Shown in pieces: positions 1 through 8,788 of a DNA stretch of 64,000 bases; the stretch's first letter is position 1; every line of letters begins with the position of its first letter. The translations under genes were made by a program, and so were the position numbers. The notes under the pieces are model-generated. The model ran no database searches. It saw only the letters and a list, made by a program, of their open reading frames with translations, and was not told the DNA's origin. Source of the stretch: Prosopocoilus inquinatus. Taxonomy: Eukaryota; Arthropoda; Insecta; Coleoptera; Lucanidae. The stretch lies in assembly GCA_036172665.1 (NCBI GenBank), contig CM069875.1:11736001-11800000 (forward strand). The letters run 5' to 3'.

Positions 1-58
1 AAAACAAGTTTTCGTTTTTTAAAATAATAAGTATATCTTACGAAATAAATAAGTCTAA

Positions 59-1339
59 TGGCCGGTTTCACAAAGCTTCGTTAAATATTTAAATTCCGAT
101 TAACTCTGTAACGAATGATTAAATAGGAAAACAACTGCATTTAGCGGTGATTAAATTAACGACAATTACTAAACGACTCGCTCTGTAATCGGTCGTCAAA
201 TAGTCTTAATGCTCCGTTAAGTGTTTCACAAAGCTCGATTAAGAGATAACACTTCGTTTACTTCTGTTTAATCAGGCATTAGATTAATCGATAGAATTCC
301 AGCGATTAAAAAGTAACGAGTGAATTTTCCATAGTTATTATCAAGCTTTTTTGATATAAAAATTCCACACATATATCTAAAAAATAATTATAATTTTATT
401 TGAAAATGTAACGTACCGTAAATATGAATAATAATGACATTTCTGTACTTTATACGACACTATTTCGGAAATTATTTTCATCAACAAACAATTAAAAATT
501 ATTTCAAAATGTCTGCAACCTCACTTTCTTCTCTGACGATAAAGAAATGCCTGCTTAAGGTAGGATTCATTTTATAAGAGACAGAATTAATCCTTTTAAT
601 GATATGGACGATAATGAATTTAACGTTTTGCTTTTCCAAAGGAGTTATGGAACTCTTTGGTCCCACACTAGGACCTGCAACAAGTAAAAATAAATTTATT
701 TTATGGTACAAATCAGTTGCTGATAAACTTACGTTATTATCCACTTAAATATTTCAACAGCTGATTCCTGATACTTTCAGAAACCATCGATACGTAAAAT
801 AATTCATCGTGTCATCTTATTGCAAGGCAAAGCAAACAGTTAATTATATTGCCAATAGAAGAAGCTCCACAAGTTAACATTAGGCTTTTCTCATGTCATT
901 GGCACCACAGATTGTACCCAATGTTAAAATTATTTCCCTGGTGGCAATCCCGCTGAGCTGTACCACAACAGAAAATGTGTCTTTGCCATATATGTTCAAG
1001 TAATTCAACTGCACTAAAGTTTCCTTCCTCCCTTTCTTTTTTCATTTTTAAAAATCATTAACTGCACTAATGCGAAGAATTTAAGATGTATTTATTTATT
1101 TTGAATTTCTAACCTCACACTACTTGACTGCATGCCTACCGCCACGCCGAACAGATTACTTTAAAGCGGTGTGAAAGTGGCAATTTTTCGATGTTGCCAA
1201 ACGTAAACTCCAATTAGTTAATCAGAGATTAACATAATAGTTTTTTGTTTTGTGAAACAGCATCAAATTTTTAACACTGATTAAACTTAACGGTTGATTA
1301 GTTAATCAACGCTTTAACAAAGCTTTGTGAAACCGGCCA
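59..1339 (+). mobile_element. PIF/Harbinger DNA transposon, degenerate
   Basis: The element is bounded by terminal inverted repeats of about 27 bp beginning TGGCCGGTTTCACAAAGCTT at the left and its complement at the right. It is flanked by the 3-bp duplication TAA at 56-58 and 1340-1342, the TWA target typical of PIF/Harbinger. Further copies of GATTAA and GTTAAT lie inside both ends as subterminal repeats. A short piece of Harbinger-like DDE transposase is readable near 862-1011; the rest of the 1.28 kb interior is not recognisable as coding. This is an internally decayed element that cannot supply its own transposase. Confidence 0.85.
862..1011 (+). pseudogene. Harbinger (HARBI1-like) transposase fragment
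   Basis: One frame reads GFSHVIGTTDCTQC, then a stop at 925-927, then PGGNPAELYHNRKCVFAIYV. This is the block around the first catalytic Asp of PIF/Harbinger transposases, where families usually show a G-x-x-D-x-T motif, then an N-R-K motif and a hydrophobic IxVQ strand. Both pieces are in the same frame, so one in-frame stop is the visible lesion here. The other catalytic residues are not found. The enzyme would cut and paste the surrounding element; this remnant cannot. Confidence 0.7.
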
Positions 1340-1342
1340 TAA

Positions 1343-1991
1343 GTCTAAGATTGATGTCTATGCTGTGGTATCGTAATCGTAGTGTCCGTGGTGCTTAAGT
1401 TTAGTGCAAATCGTTTTTAAGCGTTAATATATTATGTAGTAGCTAACTAATCTACTTGTACATGTACTTAGGTATTTATTGTTTTAGTTTAGTTTTATTT
1501 TATTAGCAAACTGTGTAAAGAAGGTGGGTATTGGTAATTCATATTTCATAACCTGTTTTATTAATATTTTAACGGTTCTTGAGATAGAACTTGAGCATTT
1601 TTCTTTTTCGTTTTCTTTATTCAATTCTTTTATTTCATTAAAGAGTAGAATCAGACTGTTTAGTAATAGCTTTTTATTTTATTTTTATTTGGAATTTTAC
1701 AAAATATGTATGAATTTATTTAAAATATTATTTATTTATTGTTCGTAGGTATATGTATACATATGTACAGATATTTGAATAAAAATTAAAATATGATTTA
1801 GTTTTTTGGTTACTTATGCGTCATAGGTAATACAATTAAAAATGACGTCAGAAATACACGACTGTTTGACGTACAAAAACATGTCGCCGGGCTGTGACAT
1901 TTGCCCGTCATTTTTACGTCTGTAATACGTCATTGACATTGGTCATTCGACGTAAACGATGACCAATTTTTGACGTGAAAAAGACGACACC
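1343..1991. other. AT-rich spacer with a TGACGT-rich patch
   Basis: No gene is recognised. Between 1843 and 1980 the sequence has a perfect palindromic TGACGTCA (1843-1850, the CRE/bZIP consensus) and several further TGACGT or ACGTCA words (about 1867, 1927 and 1971). The rest is simple AT-rich DNA up to the truncated start of the Penelope-like element. Confidence 0.5.
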
Positions 1992-2300
1992 TTGCTGCTT
2001 GGGTCCTTATCTTATAACATTGCCAGAATCTTAAATAATAATCAAACAAGAATAGCTTTTTATTCCTTAAAATCAACCAATAGCTTATGTACAAAACTTA
2101 AATCAAAAACCCCTTTGCTTGATCAATGCAACGTTGTTTATAAAATATTATTATATTATATTGGCCAAACTAAACAAAAACTATGCCATATAATGAGAAA
2201 TCATAAATATGATTGTAATCCATCTCAACAATCAAAATCCGAAAAAACTGCTCTATCTACACATCATTTTTGCACAGGACATAGGTTCGATTTTGACAAT

Positions 2301-2313
2301 GTTAAGATTTTAG
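2301..2313 (+). repeat. 13-bp target-site duplication, left copy
   Basis: GTTAAGATTTTAG here is repeated exactly at 2812-2824. Taking out 2314-2824 restores the reading frame of the Penelope-like nuclease, which shows the direction and order of insertion. Confidence 0.9.
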
Positions 2314-2353
2314 AAAAATTTTGTGCAAATCGTTCTTGATTGCAGTGAAAACC

Positions 2354-2418
2354 TCGAGCAGCCTCTGGACAGCTGTTTCAGCCCTGCTTGGGGCTTCTTC
2401 AGCAGAAACGTAGCTCGA
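2354..2418 (-). ncRNA. Hammerhead ribozyme, type I, copy R1a
   Basis: Read on the minus strand: stem I outer TCGAGC/GCTCGA, internal loop, stem I inner UUCUG/CAGAG (one U-G pair), core CUGAAGA, stem II AGCCC/GGGCU with loop CAAGCA, core GAAA, minimal stem III ACA/UGU around GC, then GUC with predicted cleavage between 2368 and 2367. All invariant core positions of the hammerhead consensus (CUGANGA, GAAA, UH) are present. The internal loop of stem I and loop II are the usual partners of the tertiary contact in type I ribozymes. Activity is inferred, not shown. Confidence 0.82.
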
Positions 2419-2567
2419 CATTCCCACTGCAGACCAAAAACGACTTGCCCAATTTATTCGCAATTGCGATGTAAGAATGATGAACAGATAAAATAGCGAC
2501 ATCTTACGATCGCTTTTTGACCTGACATTGACATTGACATTGACGTTTTTGGTCTGCAGTGGGAATG

Positions 2568-2632
2568 TCGAGCTACGTCTCTGCTGAAGAAGCCCCAAGC
2601 AGGGCTGAAACACCTGTCCAGAGGCTGCTCGA
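2568..2632 (+). ncRNA. Hammerhead ribozyme, type I, copy R1b
   Basis: Same fold as the minus-strand copy: TCGAGC/GCTCGA and CUCUG/CAGAG make stem I, CUGAAGA is at 2584-2590, stem II AGCCC/GGGCU at 2591-2606, GAAA at 2607-2610, and GUC with predicted cleavage after 2618. The inner stem I is fully paired here. The stem III loop reads ACACCUGU, so the palindrome seen in other copies (ACAGCUGU) is broken by one G-to-C change. Confidence 0.82.
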
Positions 2633-2973
2633 GGTTTTCACTGCAATCAAGAACGATTTGCACAAATTTTTTCTAAAACTTTCATTATGCTTTGACAGCA
2701 AGCATGGCCGCCTTGCATGGGGGACTTATTAGGAGCAAATCTCGCTTCAATTTGTCTATCCTACTGCAATGTCAGGTCAAAAAGCGATCGTAAGATGTCG
2801 CTATTTTATCTGTTAAGATTTTAGATTATGAACCGGTCTTTACAAAAAGATTCATCTCTGAAATGATTCATATAAAGAATAATAAAAATTCTATAAATTT
2901 AAGAACGGACACACAAAATTTAAATATCATTTACCATAACCTTATCAAATATCACACTGTCAATCGATTGTAA

Positions 2974-4627
2974 GTTAATTTTCTTAGGTTGGCCAATACT
3001 TTCACTCTAACCTGTAAGTTCGTTAACTTGTCGCGTTGCTGAGTAAAAACCACCTTCAGTTGTCATTTGGCGTACGTTTTCTAACGTTACTTTTAATACT
3101 GTTTTATCCATAATCATTTATTGTTAATCGTTTAAAAAACATTCCATATTGATAAACTTTGCTTTAAACATGTTTTAATGGAACAGTAAGTGTTTACATT
3201 TCTGTATCTACTAGTCTTAGACTGACCGTTGTTTTTTCTTTTCTTTTTTACAGCGGCTTTTATGCGAAAATTTCACCCCAAATCATACGATGATTTGTAG
3301 TTTATCGTTTTGTGTTAATCAGAGGTAAAAATGTTTTTAATTCTTAGTTGATAGAATCTCACTGTATACCTTTTAGACTCTGAGGAAGGTTTTAAAATAA
3401 AACCGAAACTGGTCAGCTGAATGATTTAGAATAATTTTTTTTTGTCCTAAAAACCCGATCAACTATCACGTTTAACCACTTAACGTTTCCGACCATGCTG
3501 GTCTCATTTTATATCCCGACCAATTTTTTCAATTGGCTGATTGATCACATGGTACAGTCTGACCGTTGACTTAATGATTTTGCTCAAAATAACTGTTCAC
3601 TTAACGCAACCTAAGATTCAATAATGAAAATTTTATATTCTGAGGATACATCAGAAATAAAATTTATCAAATATAGCAAGTCTGCTTTTTAGATTTTCTC
3701 TGTTATTTCAAAACTGGGAAAATAAATAGGAGTAATTTATTTCAATTTACCAGCTAATAAACGCCAAAACTGACATGTTACATGAATGGTACTGAGACGA
3801 ATTTTATTTTTCACAGCTACCCCTTATGGTATTTAAAAAAAACACATAGTAAATGAAATAAAATTCGCGCGTCCGCACGAATCAATCTACTTATTCATGT
3901 CTAAAAAAGGTACTAGGTATAAAATATTCGGAAGGACATCAGGACGGACCTTGCAGTACTATTAATTGATCTAACGGATTAATATACCAATGAAAGTGTT
4001 CTAACTAAGCTATTCTGATGAGAAGAAAAAGTGAATGCTTAATAAGTACTAAAATTAATTTTCAGCGCGAGAGTTAAATTCAACTCGACCAACCGACAAG
4101 TGGTTGGTTGCCGCAAGCTTCACTTTTATACCATTCATTAGGTAGGAGTCCAGATTAATTAATTTCTGCTTTTCAATACTCCCTCTAATTGTAATAATAT
4201 TATTGTTAGAAGCTGTCATTTGTTCTCCAAGTAGGTTTAAAAATATAGTTTACTTGCTCTCTTTTGTTGAACAAACTAAAAATATTCAATAAACTAGTGT
4301 CCATCTACTACACTGTTTTTTGAACCCAAAACTATATTCTCATTATTCAGTGATATCCAAACGTTTTTAGCATAATTAGTTTTCATTTTTTCTTTTAAAC
4401 CAACAATATAAGTCAAAATTACAAAATTAGGCTTTTTCTCTCCTATACCAAAGCTACAGTACTAGTTTAAGACGTTGCATTAGGACCATCCGATATTTGT
4501 GGGTAAAAATTCGTTATCGTAAGTGCAGTGCATTATCACAATAGCGATACAGAAAAAAATTAAATAGTTTATTATAATTAATTTAATTTAAAAATTATGT
4601 ATTAAATAAAATTTTCATATAAAAATC
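2974..4627. other. Penelope-like 3' region followed by unassigned DNA
   Basis: The first 0.45 kb follows the nuclease stop and contains a hammerhead-like motif (3380-3414). Beyond about 3430 no gene, repeat or structure is recognised; the sequence is AT-rich with scattered short inverted words. Confidence 0.4.
3371..3425 (+). ncRNA. Hammerhead-like motif of the Penelope-like element (degenerate)
   Basis: CUGAGGA (3380-3386), a seven-pair stem GGUUUUA/UAAAACC (3388-3404), GAAA (3405-3408) and CUGGUC follow in the order of a hammerhead core. One A is bulged before stem II, and stem I pairs poorly (two good pairs then mismatches). It lies about 0.4 kb downstream of the GIY-YIG stop codon, where PLE terminal repeats are known to carry hammerheads. 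Likely a decayed ribozyme; chance similarity is possible. Confidence 0.4.
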
Positions 4628-5236
4628 TGTATTATTTAGAAGAGTTTAAACAGCGACACAATACGATCGCTTTTTGACCTAATATTGCAATAGGATTGAC
4701 AAATGGAAGCCAGTTTGCTACATAATAAGTCATCCCATGCAAGGCGCCCATGCTTGTTGTCAGAACATAATGAAAGTTTTAAGAAATATTGTTGCAAATC
4801 GTTTTTGATTGCAGTGAAACTCTCGAGCAGCCTCTGTACAGCTGTTTCAGCCCTTGTTGGAGCTTCTCAGCAAAAGTGCAATTCAGGACTTTCACTGCCA
4901 CCAAGGATAATCGCAAAAGCGATGTAACAGTGAAACTCCCGAGCTACGCTTATGCTGAAGAAGCCCCAAATAGGGCTCAAACAGCTGCTCGAGGGTTTTA
5001 CTGCAAACAAAAACGATTTGCAACAAAATTTCTTAAACTTTCATTATGCTCTGACAGCAAGCATGGCTGCCGTGCATGGGATGATTTATTATGTAGCAAA
5101 CTGGCTTCAATTTGTCAATCCTAATGCAATGTTAGGTCAAAAAAGGATCGTAGGGTGTTGCTGTTTAAACTCTTCATTACTATTACATCGTTTCTGCAAT
5201 TATCCTTGGTCGAATCGTTTTGGTTTGCAGTGGAAC

Positions 5237-5794
5237 TAGTGTCCGACCGAAACCGATTTTCTCGCCGAAACCGAATCTTATTCGAAGGAAGTTAGAGATA
5301 GTTTTACTAAAGTCTAAATTAATAGTTTAATTTATTAATAACTGAAATTAAATAAATTTATATTGTAAGACAGAAACAAAAACAATTTTAAGTTAGTTTT
5401 ATTTATTAATAGCTGAAATCAAACAAACTTATATTGTAAGGTAAAAACAAAAAAAAATTAAAATTTTCGTCTGTACCATATTTTACAAAAGTCAAAAGAG
5501 ATTTTTTTTCAACAATAGGTCATAGACAAAATTAAAATGTGTATCTTATTAAAATTGAATTTAGGTCAGAATTTTCAGAGAATTCACGTCGTGCAAAGCA
5601 AATTCACTTTATACTTAAAATAAAATTTTGTGGTAAATATTGCGTTAATAAAACGGTCTGTAATTAATCAAGTTTGAGATTAAAATGCAATTAAAGCAAA
5701 AAAAATAAAATAAATGTAGTTTCGGTTGTAGCCGAAGGTTCGGCTGTTTTTTGGCCGAAACCGAAACCGAAACCGAATATTCGGCCAGACACTA
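5237..5794. mobile_element. Non-autonomous hAT element with CCGAAA subterminal repeats
   Basis: Terminal inverted repeats TAGTGTCCGACCGAA and TAGTGTCTGGCCGAA are flanked by the 8-bp duplication AGTGGAAC (5229-5236 and 5795-5802), as expected of hAT. Both ends carry repeated CCGAAA words that could act as transposase binding sites. No coding sequence is present. It sits inside ribozyme repeat R2. A second copy, lacking its left end, lies at about 40195-40774. Confidence 0.85.
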
Positions 5795-5802
5795 AGTGGA
5801 AC

Positions 5803-5868
5803 TCCCAAGCTACGCTTCTGAAGAAGCCCCAAATAGGGCTGAAATAGCAGTACAGAGGCTGCTCGAGG
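5803..5868 (+). ncRNA. Hammerhead ribozyme remnant, copy R2c
   Basis: CUGAAGA (5818-5824), stem II AGCCC/GGGCU (5825-5840), GAAA (5841-5844) and GUA (5850-5852) are intact. The three bases before the core that make the inner stem I are deleted relative to other copies (CTTCTG then GAAGA instead of CTTCTGCTGAAGA), and the outer stem is CCAAGC against GCTCGA. Self-cleavage is therefore doubtful. Confidence 0.55.
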
Positions 5869-5921
5869 GTTTCACTGCAATCAAAAACGATTTGCAACAA
5901 AATTTTTTGTATTATTTAGGT

Positions 5922-6013
5922 TTCAAATTAGGGAATGATTCACCGTCGCCAATTCGTCGTAAAACCAATACGCCGTCGACCCAATTTACCGTCCGCCCAA
6001 TTCGCCGTCGCAT
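5922..6013 (+). repeat. AATTCGCCGTCGCC-type array, left arm
   Basis: At least four degenerate copies of a roughly 16-bp word related to AATTCGCCGTCGCC lie in one orientation here. The complement occurs at 7620-7728. The pair bracket the nest at 6203-7344 and look like subterminal repeats of an older DNA transposon with poorly defined ends (TTAGG near both ends). Confidence 0.5.
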
Positions 6014-6282
6014 GTTACTACTTTATTTAACTTGATGAGCTTTAAAACACTTTCTGACTATTTTAGATATCCAAATACGAATTGAATGAAAATAACTACA
6101 ATTTCAGTACGTTTGAAATAAATTAAAATGGGCTGTACTATTATTTTTCTATTTTAAACCAAAATAAATTCTTAATTACAGTACGACCATCATAAGATAT
6201 AAAGGTAGGATTTCCAATCACCGTCAAACGGATGCGAGTGACGTACACGTCTGACGCTAGAAAACTTATTCGGCGTGAGTAA

Positions 6283-7209
6283 GGCCTAGTACATACTTAG
6301 ATACAAAGTTGTGCAACAATCGCGAAACATTGTTGCGAGACAAAGTATCGAAACTGTTTCTATACATTATCGCATGTCCACACTTAAGCTTAGTTCTGGA
6401 TACGCAAAATATTTCTTGCTGACTGTTTTTGATTGGTTGGTTTCTTTGAAAGAACCAATCGATTCGCAATTAATATTTAGCCTACCTATCCGGATGTATG
6501 TTCGTTCAATGCTAAACGACGCCGACGTAAGCGACATTTTCTATAAAATTGAAAATTTACCGTTTGAGTGTCAAGTGAATAGTAATTTAGTTATTTATAT
6601 CCGTATGTTTTGCGTCTCTCTTTTGTTTTTAGTTTTAATTAAATTAATGGCCATTTTTCCCAATATTTCTTGTTTTAAGCTTATTAGAATAGTAAAAAGA
6701 CAAGCACTAACATTAATGCATTAAAAAATTTGTTACAAATCGTTTTTGATTGCAGTGGATGCCTCGAGTATCCTATGTACTGCTGTTTCAATCTTGTTTG
6801 GGGCATCATCGGCAGAAGCGTAGCTCGCGAGTTCCACTCCAAATCAAAACGACTTGTCCAAGGATATTCGCAAATGCTATGTAATAGTAATGAATAGCTT
6901 AAATAGCGACATCCTACGATCGCTTTTTGACCTGACATCGCATTTGCGAATATCCTTGGACAAGTCGTTTTGGTTCGCGATAGAACTCTTGAGCTGTGCT
7001 TCTGCTAACGAAGCTAGGGCTTCCACGTCCAAATGTTGCGCAACACTGTTTCAAGTTTCCCATTTGAAATGGGAAACAAAAATTCTGCTATTTTTGTCCC
7101 CGAACACTCGAGATACATCACATTTTGTCTAGCAACTGTTTCGAAACAGTCGCGAAACAAGACTCTGAAACAAAGTTGCGCGATTTTGTATCCAAGTATA
7201 TACTAGGCC
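6283..7209. mobile_element. Inner inverted-repeat element (TIR GGCCTAGTA) with TAA duplication
   Basis: The ends GGCCTAGTACATACTTAGAT and GGCCTAGTATATACTTGGAT are flanked by TAA (6280-6282 and 7210-7212). GTTGTGCAAC and CGCGAAAC words recur near both ends. The open frame at 6311-6724 in this interior has no recognised domain and starts inside the terminal repeat, so it is not called as a gene. Ribozyme repeat R3 is inserted in this element. Confidence 0.75.
6720..7012. mobile_element. Ribozyme repeat copy R3, decayed inverted dimer
   Basis: It begins with the terminus AAAAAATTTGTTACAAATCG, contains a minus-strand hammerhead relic (about 6764-6832) and flips strand near 6940. It ends in a truncated plus ribozyme 5' arm (CTCTTGAGCTGTGCTTCTGCTAACGAAG). 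The minus core reads CCGAUGA in place of CUGANGA and stem II has mismatches, so it should be inactive. No target duplication was found, and the right end is truncated. Confidence 0.7.
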
Positions 7210-7347
7210 TAAGTGTTTGTAATTTTCTGTAGCTGCGATCTGACGTTATGAAATGTGTCGGACGAATCCGTTAACGAGACAGGGACAAATTTTCTAGCGT
7301 CAGACGTGTACGTCAGACGGATGCGGTAATTGGAAATTCTACCTTAA

Positions 7348-7728
7348 AACTACGAAAAAATTAGTGCCGTTAGCACATAATTACAATCATAATTATAATT
7401 TTTTTAATGGAACTCGCAATGTTTTTTATAATTTTAAATGACCTTTGATGAATCAATCTCTCGAAAACAGATGACGTTTCATGAAATGAATGTAATTTTG
7501 AGCAGAATCTGAAAAAATTAAAAAAAATGGAGGGATTTTGCAAACATCGGTAAAAGACATACTTCCTGTTTCTTTATCTATGTATCATACTTAATTAATG
7601 ACAAATACCTGGATTTAAATTCTAATCGCTAACGACGAATTTACCGACGCGACGGTGAGTTTTCTAACGGCGAATCGGCGACTGTGAATTGGCGATGGTA
7701 AATCGGCGATGGCGAATTGTCCTAAACC
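7348..7728. other. Spacer and right arm of the AATTCGCCGTCGCC array
   Basis: 7348-7615 shows nothing recognisable. From about 7620 to 7728 the complement of the left array appears (GGCGATGGCGAATTG, repeated with variation), facing the array at 5922-6013. Confidence 0.45.
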
Positions 7729-8118
7729 CTTCAAATTAATATCAACTATTAAATATGATATACCATTACAATGAGGAGAAAAAATGCTATCGAACAGAAC
7801 AATAAAAAGGTAAAAGTTGCATTTAAAAAGTCGAAACTGGTGATGGTCGTGGAAAGACGAAATACTTGACCTCAATTCTGCCAAATTCTGTTCAATCAGA
7901 ATTTCAAAATTATTTATAATAAAAGAGATACACAGGAGAAAAAAATTGACTTTCTTACATTTTCATTAATATCTCAAGAAGAAATAAGAAAAAAAAATCA
8001 TTGTGTCAGTAGATACGAATTGCATTGATTCGTGCAACTTTTCTCCCATTTAACCGAATTTGTATCTCTTACGATTTAGGAGATTTCTTCAGTGCACACT
8101 CAATTTGAAACAGCCGGT
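7729..8118. mobile_element. Partial copy of the long-TIR element seen whole at 34999-36242
   Basis: The sequence from TTCAAATTAATATCAAC to CAATTTGAAACAGCCGGT matches, over its whole length, one arm of the element at 34999-36242, including the GATGGTCGTGGAAAGACG and GAGATATTAATGAAAATG segments. Only one arm is present, so it is a truncated or single-ended copy. Confidence 0.7.
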
Positions 8119-8458
8119 ATATTATTGTTATTTTTAGTGGTCACTTTAAGTTCAAACAGTTAACTAACCAAAAATAACAATAAACGCAGTATATCACGAT
8201 CCGCTTATTGAATCAGAAAATTCAATAATCCAGGTGGGCAAGGGGATTACGGATCATGCTCCGTTTAGACAGAATAACTTCTAACCAAAGAAAACTACTC
8301 ATCTGATAAAACACCTTTAGATTCAACTAATGAGCGAAAGGATACGACTCTGCACTACAGAACAAAATAACCTCAACTGTGAATACCAACGTATAATGAT
8401 TTTCTACATTGTCTGCATAGTCTACGTTGTCTACACATTGTTTACATGTAAAAAAATA

Positions 8459-8788
8459 TTACGGAGGGAATTTAACTTCGCAATTTTTCGCTGTATACCG
8501 GGTGTCCCGCGCCATGTGCTCACTCTTCTAGAATCTTTATTTATTAATCGATTAACCTGCATTTTGGAGACAATAAACTAAACAAAAAATGAAAATTTTC
8601 GACATACTGCTAGTAATCATAGGACTATGACGACTATCAGTATGTAGGAAAATTCCATTTTTTGTTTAGTTTATTGTCTCCAAAATTCAGGTTAATCGAT
8701 TAATAAATAAAGATTCTAGAAGGGTGAGCACATGGCGCGGGACATCCGGTATACAGCGAAAAATTGCGAAGTTAAATTTCCTCCGTAA
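8459..8788. mobile_element. Foldback (near-palindromic) MITE of 330 bp
   Basis: The two halves are complements of one another almost to the centre near 8623: left arm TTACGGAGGGAATTTAACTT, right arm ends AAGTTAAATTTCCTCCGTAA. Each arm has TACCGGGTGTCCCGCGCCAT or its complement about 35 bp in. No coding capacity. The transcript would fold into one long hairpin. Confidence 0.8.

Larger units (their letters stand above)
2314..2811. mobile_element. Ribozyme repeat copy R1 (retrozyme-like), inverted dimer
   Basis: The left end (reading AAAAATTTTGTGCAAATCG) is the complement of the sequence downstream of the hammerhead; the right end is the shared 3' terminus (GTCGCTATTTTATCTGTT). Between them the repeat changes strand at a short (ACATTG)n tract near 2524-2547, so it has one hammerhead on each strand (2354-2418 minus, 2568-2632 plus). 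The plus half then continues directly into the start of a further unit (CTTTCATTATGC). No protein is encoded. It is flanked by a 13-bp duplication and inserted in a Penelope-like element. Confidence 0.85.
1992..2973 (+). pseudogene. Penelope-like element: RT tail and GIY-YIG endonuclease, split by an insertion
   Basis: The frame begins in the linker after the reverse transcriptase (LGSLSYNIARILNNN) and runs into a GIY-YIG nuclease domain (NVVYKILLYYIGQTKQKLCH), then a conserved HxxxTGHRFDFDNVKIL block. At 2313 it is broken by a 498-bp repeat flanked by GTTAAGATTTTAG. After the second copy of that duplication the same frame resumes with DYEPVFTKRFISEMIHIKNN and stops at 2971-2973. PLEs prime reverse transcription at a nick made by this nuclease. 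The 5' part, including the RT catalytic core, is missing, so this is a 5'-truncated copy. Family assignment rests on the YIG core and the C-terminal ERFISEM-like block. Confidence 0.85.
4640..5907. mobile_element. Ribozyme repeat copy R2, multi-unit, split by a hAT MITE
   Basis: It is flanked by the 12-bp duplication TGTATTATTTAG (4628-4639 and 5908-5919). The left end is the complement of the shared 3' terminus (AAGAGTTTAAACAGCGAC) and the right end is the downstream-of-ribozyme terminus, so R2 is R1 in the opposite orientation. It holds a minus-strand hammerhead (about 4806-4866, core CUGA-GA with one base lost), a plus one at 4955-4961 with GAAA changed to CAAA and the cleavage site deleted, and a plus one at 5818. 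After removing the MITE and its duplication (566 bp) the two plus cores are 297 bp apart, which gives the unit size. Confidence 0.8.
6203..7344. mobile_element. Outer inverted-repeat element with TAA duplication
   Basis: The ends AGGTAGGATTTCCAATCACC and AGGTAGAATTTCCAATTACC form inverted repeats of about 75 bp that also share GTACACGTCTGACGCTAGAA. They are flanked by TAA at 6200-6202 and 7345-7347, compatible with a PIF/Harbinger-type MITE. No transposase is present. It contains a second inverted-repeat element at 6283-7209. Confidence 0.75.

Noticed and set aside
499..744. 81-residue minus-strand frame inside the Harbinger element
   Set aside because: No recognisable domain, opposite strand to the transposase piece, and low conservation features; likely chance.
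2302..2663. Open frames of 103 and 69 residues, with relatives at 5691, 6684, 14788 and 53146
   Set aside because: They are read through the ribozyme repeat in various frames and on both strands; the conserved signal is RNA structure, not protein.
2301..2824. A host gene interrupted by a repeat
   Set aside because: The interrupted frame is itself a Penelope-like nuclease, not a host gene.
6311..6724. 137-residue frame in the nested MITE
   Set aside because: It starts inside a terminal inverted repeat and shows no known motif; codon content looks like untranslated AT-rich DNA.
5922..7728. CRISPR-like array
   Set aside because: The units are degenerate, about 16 bp with no unique spacers, and occur in facing orientation in a eukaryotic genome.
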